Shown piece by piece: positions 34,503 through 44,197 of a stretch of 64,000 nucleotides of DNA. Under the pieces are notes generated by a model. The model worked only from the letters and a program-made list of their open reading frames with translations. It was not told the DNA's origin and searched no databases. The DNA is from Carposina sasakii. Its lineage: Eukaryota > Arthropoda > Insecta > Lepidoptera > Carposinidae. Where the stretch lies: NCBI GenBank assembly GCA_014607495.2, contig CP053165.1, positions 1,854,906 to 1,918,905 of the forward strand. The letters run 5' to 3'. Position numbers and translations under genes: made by a program. Position 1 is the stretch's first letter, and each line of letters starts with the position of its first letter.

Positions 34503-35295
34503 CTGATATTTGATATTAATTAGTTTTTTATTTTTTATTAATTAGTCTTAATATTAATTGACTCAGATTACCTGCAGAATATAAACCGCGATGGAAAGAA
34601 CGGAAAAACGTTTGCAATATTGCTACATAATAGTTGAATCTCTGGTGTATTTACGAGAAAAGAAAAAAAAATTGTAATCTTTTTTTATTTTTCCTTTAAC
34701 TACGTAAAATTGTTCTAAGAACTAATTTTTTTTACACAAATTGATTATTTCTGAATTCACTTATAGGACAAAAATATTACGCAACATACGTTTTTATGCA
34801 TACGTTACATAAGACTTAACTATATTATTATAAAATGATAGTAGCCCAAAAGACCTAACAGTTAGTGGCGGTGATTTTACAATTTTGCTTAAGTTAAACA
34901 CTTTTAAAACGCCATTTAAGATAACAGTATGTAATATCAGTCAATGACTGTGTTTGGTTTACGCAATATCTAAAGATTTTTGTAATAAGACGGATATTCG
35001 CACCTGCTACCAATATCAATAATTAAGAATGAGATAAAATAGAATATTAAAGGTCGTGATTCCGTGAAATTTAATTAGACTCTAGTGAGTTCTCCCGTGC
35101 GCCGGATATCCGTTCGTCTGAAGAGATTTTCTTCTGAAATCTGTGCTGCCTCGTTCTTACTCAAACGTATTTTCTGTCGCATTAAATATAGGATTAAGGC
35201 TCTGTCTCAAAATACCAAAGGCACTAGGTTTGGTTGCCAATATTTCAAAAATATATTTAAAATATTCATTCACTTAAACTACAAGATAAATAATG
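34503..35295. other. AT-rich, no gene seen
   Basis: The 75-codon frame at 35085-35312 is basic with no domain and overlaps a SINE1 tail. Confidence 0.4.
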
Positions 35296-35345
35296 GGAGT
35301 AAGCCACACTAAGATCCCTAAGGAATTGTGTCGTGGGTACTAAGC
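35296..35345 (-). mobile_element. SINE1 3' tail fragment
   Basis: 'cacactaagatccctaagga...tgtcgtgggtactaagca' is the inverse of the SINE1 end seen at 42430-42515. Confidence 0.55.
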
Positions 35346-35355
35346 AAACAGTATA

Positions 35356-35615
35356 CAGGGTGTAACAGAAAGGATATGTTAAGCGAAAAGCTATGTTAAT
35401 AGCCCACTAAAAGGAACCTACCCACAAAATTTCAGACTCGAAATCCCATGTTTATTTTTCCAGATTGTATGGAGAATTATTAAACAACTCTGGAATGCTC
35501 ATACAATCTTGAAAAATAAACATGTGATTTCGAGTCTCAAATTTTGGAAATAGGTTCTCTATAGTGGGCTATTTACATAGCTTTTCGCTTAACATACCCT
35601 TCCTGTTACATCCTG
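35356..35615. mobile_element. Family M foldback MITE, copy 3
   Basis: 260 bp from CAGGGTGTAACAGAAAGG to CTTCCTGTTACATCCTG, TA on both sides. The two arms pair almost end to end. Confidence 0.9.
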
Positions 35616-35694
35616 TATAAATACATAGATAAGTAGTAGATGTTTCTATGACTTGGAAACTTTACATTCGGTTATTCATCAATAAATTTTTGCA

Positions 35695-35765
35695 TTAATT
35701 CGAACCCACGACCTATTTGAGCGGCGGAGAGGGTCACTACTAACTAGACCAATCGTAATTTGTAT
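35695..35765 (-). mobile_element. tRNA-like SINE head
   Basis: The minus strand reads 'gattggtctagttagtagtg' (D-arm-like) and 'gtcgtgggttcgaat' (T arm and box B). There is no complete cloverleaf. Confidence 0.45.
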
Positions 35766-35940
35766 TATCCTACCAGTTTAAAAAGGGTATGCTCTTCTAA
35801 CCAATTGTTTATTAAATATACTTTATCAGCCAATTTAATTTATTGATCTTGACAGATTTTACCTAGAAATATCTGTAGAATACACAAAAATCTGTGAACT
35901 TTATGAATAAAAAAACGAAATAAATCTATATTATATATAC

Positions 35941-36315
35941 AGGGTGTGGGTGACAGCCAGGCAAATACTGAAATGCTGAACAGGTACCATTGTGTCGAGT
36001 TGTACGACAGTGTTATTACTCAGAGTAAATGTATTTTTGATATGATTATCAGTTCGCCGCGCCAATTGTATCGGGCGATCCTGTGACTTATTAAATGGGC
36101 ATATTGGTTATTTTGTCACATATTGCTGTTTTTTTGGATCACTTATAAATCGGATTGATCAGTTATTTAAACTTTTTTGAGAGCAAATTATTTTTTGGAA
36201 ATCATATTGTGTTTAAAATTTTATTTTTAAATCATTGTCTAAGGCCTAATTTAACGAAAAAAAATTAATTTATTATTTTAAAAAAATTTCTATGAATATG
36301 AAAAAAGTCGGAAAA
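35941..36315 (+). mobile_element. Family L MITE, copy 2
   Basis: Starts CAGGGTGTGGGTGACAGCC after TA. It shares 'cgcgccaattgtatcgggcg' and 'ttggatcacttataaat' with other L copies and appears rearranged. Confidence 0.5.
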
Positions 36316-36329
36316 TTTTGGATCGATGT

Positions 36330-36518
36330 TTGTGCAATCTAATCTCAGAAACGGCTGGACCGCTTTCGATGCAGTTTTCAGGAATATATCGTGACAGGTC
36401 CCACTTAAAATATAGGCTAATTTTTATCCCAAGATTTTTTTTTAAATCCTGGATAATTTCGACATTTTGTTGCTTCTGCAGTCCACGCGGACGGAGTCGC
36501 GGGCGTCCACTAGTACCT
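36330..36518 (-). repeat. Family C repeat
   Basis: Inverse of 'actagtggacgcccgcgact' to 'tttctgagattag'. Confidence 0.75.
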
Positions 36519-37160
36519 AATCAATATAAATATTGGTAGCGTGACTGGCTACATCACCAGTGGCATTATGAGATTGGATCCTTACTAATGAATAAACGAC
36601 ACGACACGCTAAGCGACGCGTAGAATATTCACGGCGACTTTAATATTTATTTCGTATTTTTCAACGGAAATAATTCAAAGAGGAGAAAGTTATATCGAAG
36701 AAAACGGGTTATATTTTAGACAGGTATCTTAAATAATTAGGATCCTGCGTCCTTGATATCTAAAATCAAGATAGCTGATTAAGACTTATTTGACTTAAAT
36801 GACAGTTCTCGTTGTGAAAATGACAGTGGGATAATTCTACTTGGTCTTGAGCTTCACGATTTAATTCCTTTGGGTCTTCCTACTTACCTTGCCTCAGCTA
36901 TTGATCATCCACCGCCAAATCTGTGGAAGAAGTGCGGCCGCGTTCACGCTTTTCTTATTTTTTTTATATATAAATAAATTAATATTTACACACTACACAA
37001 CACATTGTCATTAACTTAGTCCCACACTAAGATCCCTAAGGTCTTGTGTTGTGGGTACTAAGCAACGGTATTTAAATACATAGAGTATTTTAGTCTAGTG
37101 TTTCCGGTACCTTTATAGATTGTGGTCGATTTAGTTGCACTTTTGGTGTTTCTGTTTACC
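36519..37160. other. No gene seen; a SINE1 tail
   Basis: 37015-37072 is an inverted SINE1 tail ('cttagtcccacactaagatc'). The remainder is unassigned. Confidence 0.45.
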
Positions 37161-37164
37161 TATA

Positions 37165-37524
37165 CAGGGTGTTTTTTCGTTGCCACCCTTAGCGAAGGGT
37201 ACGTACTCTATACATCAAACTATGTAAGTTTGTGCCAAATAAAAATGCCGGGAAACGATGAAATAAAAATAAAAAACTTGATCGGGCGAAATTTATAGTG
37301 TCCAGTGTTTATGCAATTTTTTTTCATAGACAGATAATTATGATTTCTCGTGAAAAATCTTGCTACGCGCGTCTATGATAAAAACGCAGTCTATTTACTC
37401 AACTTTGGACCCTAATATCTTGGGAACCAGACACTTCCCAGGTATGCTTCCATGGAGAAAAATGATCGTGATAATGAGGAGATTCCGTAGTTTTCGGGAA
37501 CGTTGACGACCAGAAATCATCCTG
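37165..37524 (+). mobile_element. Family A MITE, copy 6
   Basis: CAGGGTGTTTTTTCGTTGCC to CATCCTG with TA on both flanks. Confidence 0.9.
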
Positions 37525-38039
37525 TATAATGGCTATGCATATAAATAAAGCCTATAAATTCGGGTATTAGAAGCAAACCGCCGAAGCTATGCCAAGTTAA
37601 CGGCTCACTTTTGTATGGGAAACGCAATAAAAGTGTCGTTTGTGAGTTTATTGCGGTCATATGTCCGTATTATTGGGGATTAGTGGAAGGCGTTTGTTTT
37701 GTGAATGGTGTTCACGATGTTCCAATGTTATAATAATATCTTTATATGATCTTCTATTCGTGTTTGTATTGAACTCCTTCTAAACAGGACCAATTTTGAT
37801 GAAATTTTTTGTGTGTGTTCAAGTGGGTTCGAGAATGGTTTAGTTAGATTCACAATTTGGTCAACTAGAGTAAGTTTTTTTGCAGTCCACGCGGACGGCG
37901 TCGCGGGCGTCCACTAGTATTTTATTTCAGAAAATTTGCTCCCATATTTTTATTAGTAAATTCTTCACCTTACATGATATGAGTGCAGCAAAAGACTGTC
38001 TGTCTTATTTCATTGTTTTGGCTTAGTTTTTTGGTCGGC
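37525..38039. other. No gene seen; one family C head
   Basis: 37872-37919 is an inverted C head ('gtccacgcggacggcgtcgc'). Confidence 0.5.
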
Positions 38040-38154
38040 CGATTTGTGTAGTTGGTAGTCAGTCTACCTGCGAGGCTATAGGTCTTGGATTCTAATTCCG
38101 GTAGGCGCAAACATTAATTCACGAATTATTAGTTTAGTTTCCGAATCATGAATA

Positions 38155-38591
38155 TGACGTAGATGGGTCGAGTGGCGTGCCGTTAGGTGTGTCCGACATC
38201 TTCCAAAATCCGAAATAAAGAATGCGGCGTGTAGTAAACAAGCTTAATTAGGAATCACAAACACTTTCACTGTATCTACGCACAAGATTACTAGGATTCT
38301 AGCGGATAACGTAGAAACGTGGTAAGTACAAGACAGAGGCTGATTAGCACCCGTGCTTCGCTCGACAGACGCAACCAGCAAGAACAGAATACCCTCCGGC
38401 TCAATTCAAACGACCCGGTGGTCGTTGTAAATCTACAGTGGCGCCCTCTCAGTACTCTGTCTTGTCTTTACCCAAGTGACAGCTGTCCTCCAGTCAGTGA
38501 TAGCTGTCGACTTGACGTTTCTAACTTCAACGATTGAAAATAGATGGCGTTGGAGATCCGACTGTAGGATATGACATCTTGATCTCCGACA
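38155..38591 (-). repeat. 3' LTR (437 bp)
   Basis: On the minus strand it starts TGTCGGAGATC and ends CTACGTCA, the usual TG...CA form. I see no difference from 41968-42404. It carries the first 15 gag codons, here running into flanking DNA. Confidence 0.92.
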
Positions 38592-38826
38592 CGGCCATTT
38601 TGACAGACTACCCGTCCTCGGGTAGAACCGATGAATCTGTGAACAAGATAACTCAAGGAAGTATCTGCGCTCGGCCATTCTGCCTTAACTTAAATTTAAA
38701 GACTTCTTATTACAATAGTTCATGAAATCACAAAAATCGCTCATCGACCGTCAAGTTCCCAAAATCTTTACGTAAAGACATAAAAAATAAAAGATAAGCA
38801 GACTCGCACATACGTTTAAATCAGTC

Positions 38827-39040
38827 AGACCTTTCCTTCGGTCAACATTACAGTAACAGTTAGTCATATAGCCAGTCCTTCGGCTATCTACTATGGAAAC
38901 ACAGTCCTTCGGTTTCCAACACACACATGTAGCACAGTCCATCGGCTACCTACTACGGAAACACGGTCCTTCGGTTTCCCACACACACACATGTAGCACT
39001 GTCCATCGGCTACAGCAGAAACTCGGTCCTTCGGTTCTGC
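38827..39040 (-). repeat. Hairpin array 1: seven stem-loops with a shared loop
   Basis: Seven short inverted repeats follow each other. Stems: GACC/GGTC (38828/38840), ATAGCC/GGCTAT (38868/38882), GGAAAC/GTTTCC (38895/38912), GTAGC/GCTAC (38929/38945), GGAAAC/GTTTCC (38957/38974), TGTAGC/GCTACA (38992/39009) and CAGAA/TTCTG (39016/39035). Loops share the plus-strand core GTCC[T/A]TC in six of the seven. Stem sequence changes on both sides together while the loop stays. The array lies between the RT fragment and the 3' LTR. Confidence 0.85.
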
Positions 39041-39296
39041 CACAAATACATACTACTGTCTGTCAAGGGTTTGTCAAAGTCACAATTTAAAAAACCGGTC
39101 AGTAACTTGTACATCGCATATGAAAATTCATTCATTTAGACTCTGAGGTCACATTAATTTCGATATCAAAATTACTAGGAACTTGATGGTCTGGCACCCT
39201 ACGGACCCGATCGTGCGAATATTTGTAGGTTCGATTTGAAGACAAAGATTTTAGTCGGTATCTATCACCATCTAACAATTAAATTTTATACGGTCC

Positions 39297-39536
39297 TTAA
39301 AATTTAGGATCTAGTTTAACTTGATTACGTTTTTCATTCTTAATGAACACATCTAAGACACGTCGTAGACGTTCCAACCCCTGCTCTCCTGTAGAATACA
39401 ATACCAGCAGGTCATCAATGTAAGAAACAATATAACTATGAGCTAATTCACCTAAAGCTTTTGCTATAGCCCGCTGATAAACTGAACTGGCGTTCTTTAA
39501 ACCAAACGGCATGGCACACACAAGGTAAATAATTCC
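39297..39536 (-). pseudogene. RT fragment 2 (FGLKNA to YIDD)
   Basis: The minus strand encodes 'YLVCAMPFGLKNASSVYQRA' and then 'YIVSYIDDLLVL', the finger/palm segment of Ty3/gypsy RT with catalytic YIDD, about 79 codons in all, ending near 39297. It differs from the RT piece at 40771 (YMDD, different downstream residues), so it comes from another element. It has no RT upstream or downstream and sits after the integrase end, out of normal order. Confidence 0.85.
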
Positions 39537-39593
39537 AAAACAAGGCTACAGTATACACAATCCATATAGAGTAACGTCAGTCAAGTAAGTCTA

Positions 39594-39749
39594 GTTGCCT
39601 CAATCTAGCAACTCTTGGAAACTTCCATCCAGCTTCCGTAAACCAGTCTAGTCACTTCCATCCAGTGACTCTTAGAAACTTCCATCCAGCTTCCGTATAC
39701 CAGTCTAGTCACTTCCATCCAGTGACTCTTGAATACCTCTATCCGGTAT
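39594..39749 (-). repeat. Hairpin array 2: six stem-loops with a shared loop
   Basis: The stems are GTTGC/GCAAC (39594/39608), GGAAaC/GcTTCC (39617/39632, one mismatch), AGTCAC/GTGACT (39650/39665), an imperfect GAAAC/GCTTC (39675/39689), AGTCAC/GTGACT (39707/39722) and ATACC/GGTAT (39733/39745). Four loops are TTCCATCCA and two are the related ctcaatcta and tctatcc. Spacers such as 'cgtaaaccagtct' repeat too. It follows directly after the integrase-tail ORF. Confidence 0.8.
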
Positions 39750-39781
39750 CCGTAAACCACTCTCAATCAGTCAACTCAACA

Positions 39782-40771
39782 TTAATTAGAACATGACGGT
39801 CCATCCCCGTCAAGTTCGCACAGATTATCATCACGGTCACATGTCAGCATGTCATTGGTAATGTCATTCGCAGGCATTCGCCTAAGTCTGTCATGTGCGT
39901 ACTTATAGGTTCTATTGGAATTAAGGGCTTTAAGAACATAACCTTCAAGTATTATATCAAGATTACCTTCAAGTACCTCCGATACCCTAAAAGGACCTCT
40001 ATACTTCGGATCAATTAATCGAATTTCGAGTTCACCTGTAGTTACACGAGTTTTTGGCAAACCTGTTGTAAAATAACTGGAATATTCACCTAAAATAGTT
40101 AAAAGATCTAACTTTTTACAAGAGGGTATATCTGTGTCAACATTACTAAAGTCGTTACTGATACTAGAATCGGTTAAAACGTCACAATTTAAAACTGTCA
40201 AATTATTTTGTTTTGAAATGCTAAAATTATTTGTTGACAAGTTAATAACGAAGCCTTGACTCAATATTTCACGACCTAGCATAATATCACTACGCATATA
40301 CACATCGGGTAAAACATGTAATAAAAGTTCTAAACAATAATCATTAATTTCAACATTACACAGTATTTGCTGGGTGCTGAATACACTGGTTTGACCAATT
40401 CCCGTTAGAGAGACAGTTTTAGCAATTCTTTTACCATTGAAACTTGATGCAACGCTTTCTTTTATTAGTGAACACTCAGCACCCGAATCAAAATGAAAAT
40501 CATAAAATCTACCTTGATTATTAAGAGCGCCGGTCGGTGGCAAAGCGGTAAGTGCAACTATCTTTCGTGGATTCAGACGAATTTGACCTCGGCGCACCTC
40601 GAAGCCTAGGTACTCTACTTTTTCTTTCAGGAATAAGCACTTTTTAGGATTTAACGAAAATCCCTTCCCAGAAAGAACTTCTAATACTACCTTTAGTCTA
40701 TCGAAAGCTTCGTCGATGTTACTGGCCACAACTAGCACGTCATCCATGTACACTACAACGTACTTGTTCAC
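39782..40771 (-). CDS. Chimeric pol ORF: RT core, protease, integrase tail
   Basis: A 329-codon open frame on the minus strand. It opens in RT with YVVVYMDD (residues 4-11) and a thumb-side segment to about residue 80. It then joins a retropepsin with active site FDSGAECS (DSG at 95-97) and flap-end GREIL (166-170), followed by the linker normally placed before RT (to about 255). It then joins an integrase C-terminal end starting KYRGPF (256-261) and YAHDRLRRMP (291-300). Normal order is PR-RT-RNaseH-IN, so RT before PR and the jump to IN mark at least two junctions. No ATG fits at the start; the frame is entered at GTG 40771 or by frameshift from gag. The product is unlikely to be an active polymerase. 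Confidence 0.8.
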   Translation of the reverse strand: MNKYVVVYMDDVLVVASNIDEAFDRLKVVLEVLSGKGFSLNPKKCLFLKEKVEYLGFEVRRGQIRLNPRKIVALTALPPTGALNNQGRFYDFHFDSGAECSLIKESVASSFNGKRIAKTVSLTGIGQTSVFSTQQILCNVEINDYCLELLLHVLPDVYMRSDIMLGREILSQGFVINLSTNNFSISKQNNLTVLNCDVLTDSSISNDFSNVDTDIPSCKKLDLLTILGEYSSYFTTGLPKTRVTTGELEIRLIDPKYRGPFRVSEVLEGNLDIILEGYVLKALNSNRTYKYAHDRLRRMPANDITNDMLTCDRDDNLCELDGDGPSCSN

Positions 40772-40779
40772 GAGATCGC

Positions 40780-42012
40780 CTAGAGCATGTACGAGGCTAT
40801 AGAAGTTTGTCCTATACCAGTCATAGAAACATTGTCATAAATTCGCTTACCACTAAATTTCAAAGCAATCGATTCTTTAACTAAGGAACACTCTGAACCT
40901 GAGTCGTAAGTAAATGGGAATGACTCACCAGAGTGACGCAGAGAACCCGAAGGCGCATTCACAATGCACACGTCTACTCGCTTTTCCTTAGCTGGACCAG
41001 TTCCAGTGCCGCCGCCGGTACCGTTGTTCCCCTCCTTGATTTTCCTCTTCGGGCAGTCGGATGCATAGTGGCCTTGTTCCCGGCAGTTGAAGCAGGTGAT
41101 GCGATCGGTTCTCCCTGTAGGTTGGTTGGTCGAGTTATGGTCCCCGTGAAAGGACCTGTGTTTGGACCGGTCATCTTGCTTCTTCGAATTGGCTTTGTTG
41201 CGACATTGAAGAGATTTGTGGCCTAGTTGTCCACAATTAAAGCACTTGATGGTCACAGCAGATCCATTAGGTCGGTTTCTTTTTAGGTCGGGTCCATCAC
41301 GATAAATACTTGATGAATAACTTCTCTTCAGGAACGAGACAGCCTTCAGTTCCTTTTGTAAATGGTTACGCGTCTTGATGTCAGTCGTTATAGCAATCCT
41401 CTGAACACGTGGCTCTTGTTTTGAAATATGAGCTAAGACAGTGGCTATTGCCATTATCTGTTCTGTAGTCAGTCCATTCCACCTTGCCATTAAGGATGTT
41501 ATGAGGGTAGCGGCGTATGAGGCCAGGCACTCGTTATCTCTCGGTTTCTTGTCGTGCATACTGATGAGAAAGGAAGCAGCAGTTTCAGGACAGTCATACC
41601 TTGCTACGAAAAGCTCCTTAAAATCGGCCCACGTCATATTAGGAAACGATATTGAAGACAGCCAAGATGATGCTTCGCCCTTGAGTGCGTGGCTTAACGC
41701 GATCATCAGAGAAGATCCATGGCGATGTCGATCTGTGATACACATGTCCGCGGTCGTTATCCAAGCTCGGGCGTCGATGTCTCTTTTCTCTGGGTCGAAA
41801 TCAGGAAGGCGAATAGAGTCCGAAGATGCAGGTAGTTTTATTGCTTGCACCAACGCCAGAAAATTTTGATTTTGTTGCTCGAAGAGAAGACGCCATTTTT
41901 CTTCGCTCGAGTCACTATTTGAAGCACGTGTTTCATGTGGGTGATCCGGGTTGCATCCCACTTCTGATGACGTAGATGGGTCGAGTGGCGTGCCGTTAGG
42001 TGTGTCCGACAT
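40780..42012 (-). CDS. gag: Gag polyprotein with start of protease, 410 aa
   Basis: The capsid/nucleocapsid precursor packages element RNA in cytoplasmic particles. The ATG at 42012 starts MSDTPNGTPLDP; the frame stays open upstream but without ATG. Residues about 100-145 (ALKGEASSWL, WADFKELFVARYD) fit a retrotransposon capsid domain. Two CCHC knuckles follow: CFNCGQLGHKSLQC (257-270) and CFNCREQGHYASDC (307-320). After a Gly-rich linker a retropepsin begins with DSG at 370-372 and breaks off after GIGQTSIA; the last residues and stop come from a junction with RT sequence read in the wrong frame. The first 15 codons lie inside the 5' LTR. Gag itself looks intact; the protease is not. Confidence 0.88.
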   Translation of the reverse strand: MSDTPNGTPLDPSTSSEVGCNPDHPHETRASNSDSSEEKWRLLFEQQNQNFLALVQAIKLPASSDSIRLPDFDPEKRDIDARAWITTADMCITDRHRHGSSLMIALSHALKGEASSWLSSISFPNMTWADFKELFVARYDCPETAASFLISMHDKKPRDNECLASYAATLITSLMARWNGLTTEQIMAIATVLAHISKQEPRVQRIAITTDIKTRNHLQKELKAVSFLKRSYSSSIYRDGPDLKRNRPNGSAVTIKCFNCGQLGHKSLQCRNKANSKKQDDRSKHRSFHGDHNSTNQPTGRTDRITCFNCREQGHYASDCPKRKIKEGNNGTGGGTGTGPAKEKRVDVCIVNAPSGSLRHSGESFPFTYDSGSECSLVKESIALKFSGKRIYDNVSMTGIGQTSIASYML

Positions 42013-42404
42013 CTTCCAAAATCCGAAATAAAGAATGCGGCGTGTAGTAAACAAGCTTAATTAGGAATCACAAACACTTTCACTGTATCTACGCACAAGA
42101 TTACTAGGATTCTAGCGGATAACGTAGAAACGTGGTAAGTACAAGACAGAGGCTGATTAGCACCCGTGCTTCGCTCGACAGACGCAACCAGCAAGAACAG
42201 AATACCCTCCGGCTCAATTCAAACGACCCGGTGGTCGTTGTAAATCTACAGTGGCGCCCTCTCAGTACTCTGTCTTGTCTTTACCCAAGTGACAGCTGTC
42301 CTCCAGTCAGTGATAGCTGTCGACTTGACGTTTCTAACTTCAACGATTGAAAATAGATGGCGTTGGAGATCCGACTGTAGGATATGACATCTTGATCTCC
42401 GACA
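41968..42404 (-). repeat. 5' LTR (437 bp)
   Basis: TGTCGGAGATC...CTACGTCA on the minus strand. It holds the gag start codon (42012) and ends exactly on a codon boundary after codon 15. 'gggcgccactgtag' in its middle may lie near the transcription start, by analogy only. Confidence 0.92.
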
Positions 42405-42545
42405 AATATATCTATGATTCTATATATATTTATACCGTTGTTTAGTACCCACGACACAAGACCTTGCTGGCACAGCTCAGCTTGCTGGCTTGGTCATCGT
42501 GTGGGACCACGATAGCTATACAGGTAAAATATCCAGAAATAATGG

Positions 42546-42735
42546 AATTTCTATTGGAAAAGGGCTAATCAAGAGCACTCAAAACCGGCGAGTATGTATG
42601 AAGAACTTAATGAATGTGGGCGAGGCGAGAGAGGTTTATTTGGAACGTACTCGTACTAAATGGAGACCTGTAGTCTCTACCTACCCCTATGGCATACAGA
42701 AGGCTATGTGTGTATGTATGTGCTATAATAACACA
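42546..42735 (+). pseudogene. LINE C-terminal fragment
   Basis: Translates to 'IKSTQNRRVCMKNLMNVGEA' then 'RTKWRPVVSTYPYG', matching the end of the LINE ORF at 50154-50666. Only about 60 codons remain. Confidence 0.75.
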
Positions 42736-42740
42736 TATTA

Positions 42741-43825
42741 AACCAATCACGGTATAAGAAGTCCGGCGGATTATTCACAAACTAAATAAAAATGTATGAA
42801 ACAGTTTGCAGATTGCAAAGATGCTAGCGTTGCGGTAAACGGACCTCTTAATTTGCGATGAGTTTAAAAGTTATATTAAGAGGGTTTCTATACAACAAAC
42901 GAGTGTTATGACGTCTTTCTAAGATCGCACAAAACTATTCCTGACTCGCACTTTGCCGGTTTTTTTCCGTTTTCGCTACCAGTCTTTGCTGTTCTAAGCA
43001 CTAAGTCTAATTGCATGTAAGTCCACACTGCTTCTCTTCACAGATCTGCAAACTTTGCAACGTCAAACTCCTGGTCTAAGTTACAGAGTCCCCTATTTGT
43101 AAGCAAGTTAGTAATGTTAGTTCAGGAGCTGGTAGCAGTTTCAAATTTGTGTTACAATTTTAGAAATTGGTTCAATTTTGCTTTTAGCACACTTTGAGCT
43201 TTGAGGCGGTATGCTTTAGATTGCATTTTAATGCAAATATAGTAAATATTTAATTGTATCAGACATCACTCGATGGGAGTAATTTAGTAACACTGTTTAG
43301 ATTTCGTGAGTAAATATCTAAGGTTTTTTTTAAAAATATTATTTGTTACTATTTTTCATTGTGGTCCAATTATAAATTTTTACCCTGATACAAAAACCGG
43401 CGTGTATATAGGTAAATGTCAAATTATGAGAATGGTTTGAATATTTGTAAGCCTATCACGCAAAATACTACATAACGAAATTTGATGAAACTTGACCTGT
43501 ATGTAGCTTATGAGGATGAAATAAAGTAATAATATGGTCTAGTTGTTTACCTCTGGCGCACTATGAAAAACATGGCGGCAGGATCTTATAACGATCCTGC
43601 GGTTCGAAGCCTGATCATTATAGTATACAGAGCGTATTATTATCAAAGGTTGTACAAACGTTCCAAAGTAGTTTAATATGTTACTAGAGATAAAAGAGTA
43701 AAAAAAAAATAACGGCGCATTTTTAGTACAAATGAAAGCCAAAACGACAGTCTTTTCTTGTGCAAGTTTACGTACAAAAACTATTGTATGCAATTGCATG
43801 CGGTTTTTAGTATATACTAGAAGAA
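42741..43825. other. About 1.1 kb with no gene seen
   Basis: 43240-43266 ('gtaaatatttaattgtatca') is a family E terminal scrap. Frames of 60-118 codons near 43539-43917 have no recognisable domain. Confidence 0.45.
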
Positions 43826-43827
43826 AG

Positions 43828-44103
43828 TTTCTCGAAAAGTCTCGAGTTGGAACGGAGCCGAAACGGAACCGTTGTGGACGCTCAGAACAAAGCAATGATT
43901 ACTTTTCGGTGACTTAATTAGACACATTTCAGCACGAGACAGATATTTGTTTTTATTGTGTCATATTCGCGACCGATGCGTGCTAAAATATACCTTATTA
44001 CTCAAGCGGTAAGTACCTAATTGCTTCGCACCGCGTTTCGTTAACGGTTCGTTAGTGGTTGCGTTTCGGCTCAAAAAATTTCGGCTCAAAGAATTGGCCC
44101 CCG
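43828..44103. mobile_element. Family P MITE, uninterrupted copy
   Basis: 'ctcgaaaagtctcgagttgg' to 'tcaaagaattggcccccg'. It is the empty-site partner of 33994-34502: here 'cggtaagtacctaattgctt' is continuous. Confidence 0.75.
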
Positions 44104-44197
44104 GGTGCTTCTGCATGTCTTATCTAAATAGTTTAGAATCCGAAATATTAACATATTTAAGTAAAAAATATTGTGACCAGTTACCATTATTATTCTA

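Larger units (their letters stand above)
38155..42404 (-). mobile_element. Chimeric Ty3/gypsy-like LTR retrotransposon, 4,250 bp
   Basis: Two direct 437-bp LTRs bound the element, with AATA repeated at 38151-38154 and 42405-42408. On the minus strand the order is 5' LTR, gag with the start of a protease, RT core piece, second protease, integrase tail, hairpin array, second RT piece, hairpin array, 3' LTR. RNase H and most of integrase and RT are missing, so it cannot make a full polymerase; movement would have needed enzymes from another element. LTRs with no visible difference show the insertion is recent. I found no convincing primer-binding site at the LTR edge; the nearest TGG-start candidate is about 7 bases in. 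Confidence 0.9.
38040..42545 (+). mobile_element. SINE1 copy split by the LTR retrotransposon
   Basis: 38040-38154 carries the tRNA-like head ('gtgtagttggtagtcagtct', 'ggattctaattccggtag') and the first part of the body. It continues at 42405 with 'tatctatgattctatatata' and the tail 'ttagtacccacgacacaaga...gtgtgggacc'. The order matches the intact copy at 8160. Confidence 0.75.

Noticed and set aside
38827..39749. CRISPR-like repeat arrays
   Set aside because: The repeats are hairpins with varying stems inside a eukaryotic LTR element. There are no uniform repeats with unique spacers and no cas genes.
40933..41869. Plus-strand ORFs of 97 and 142 codons
   Set aside because: They are antisense shadows of gag on the minus strand.
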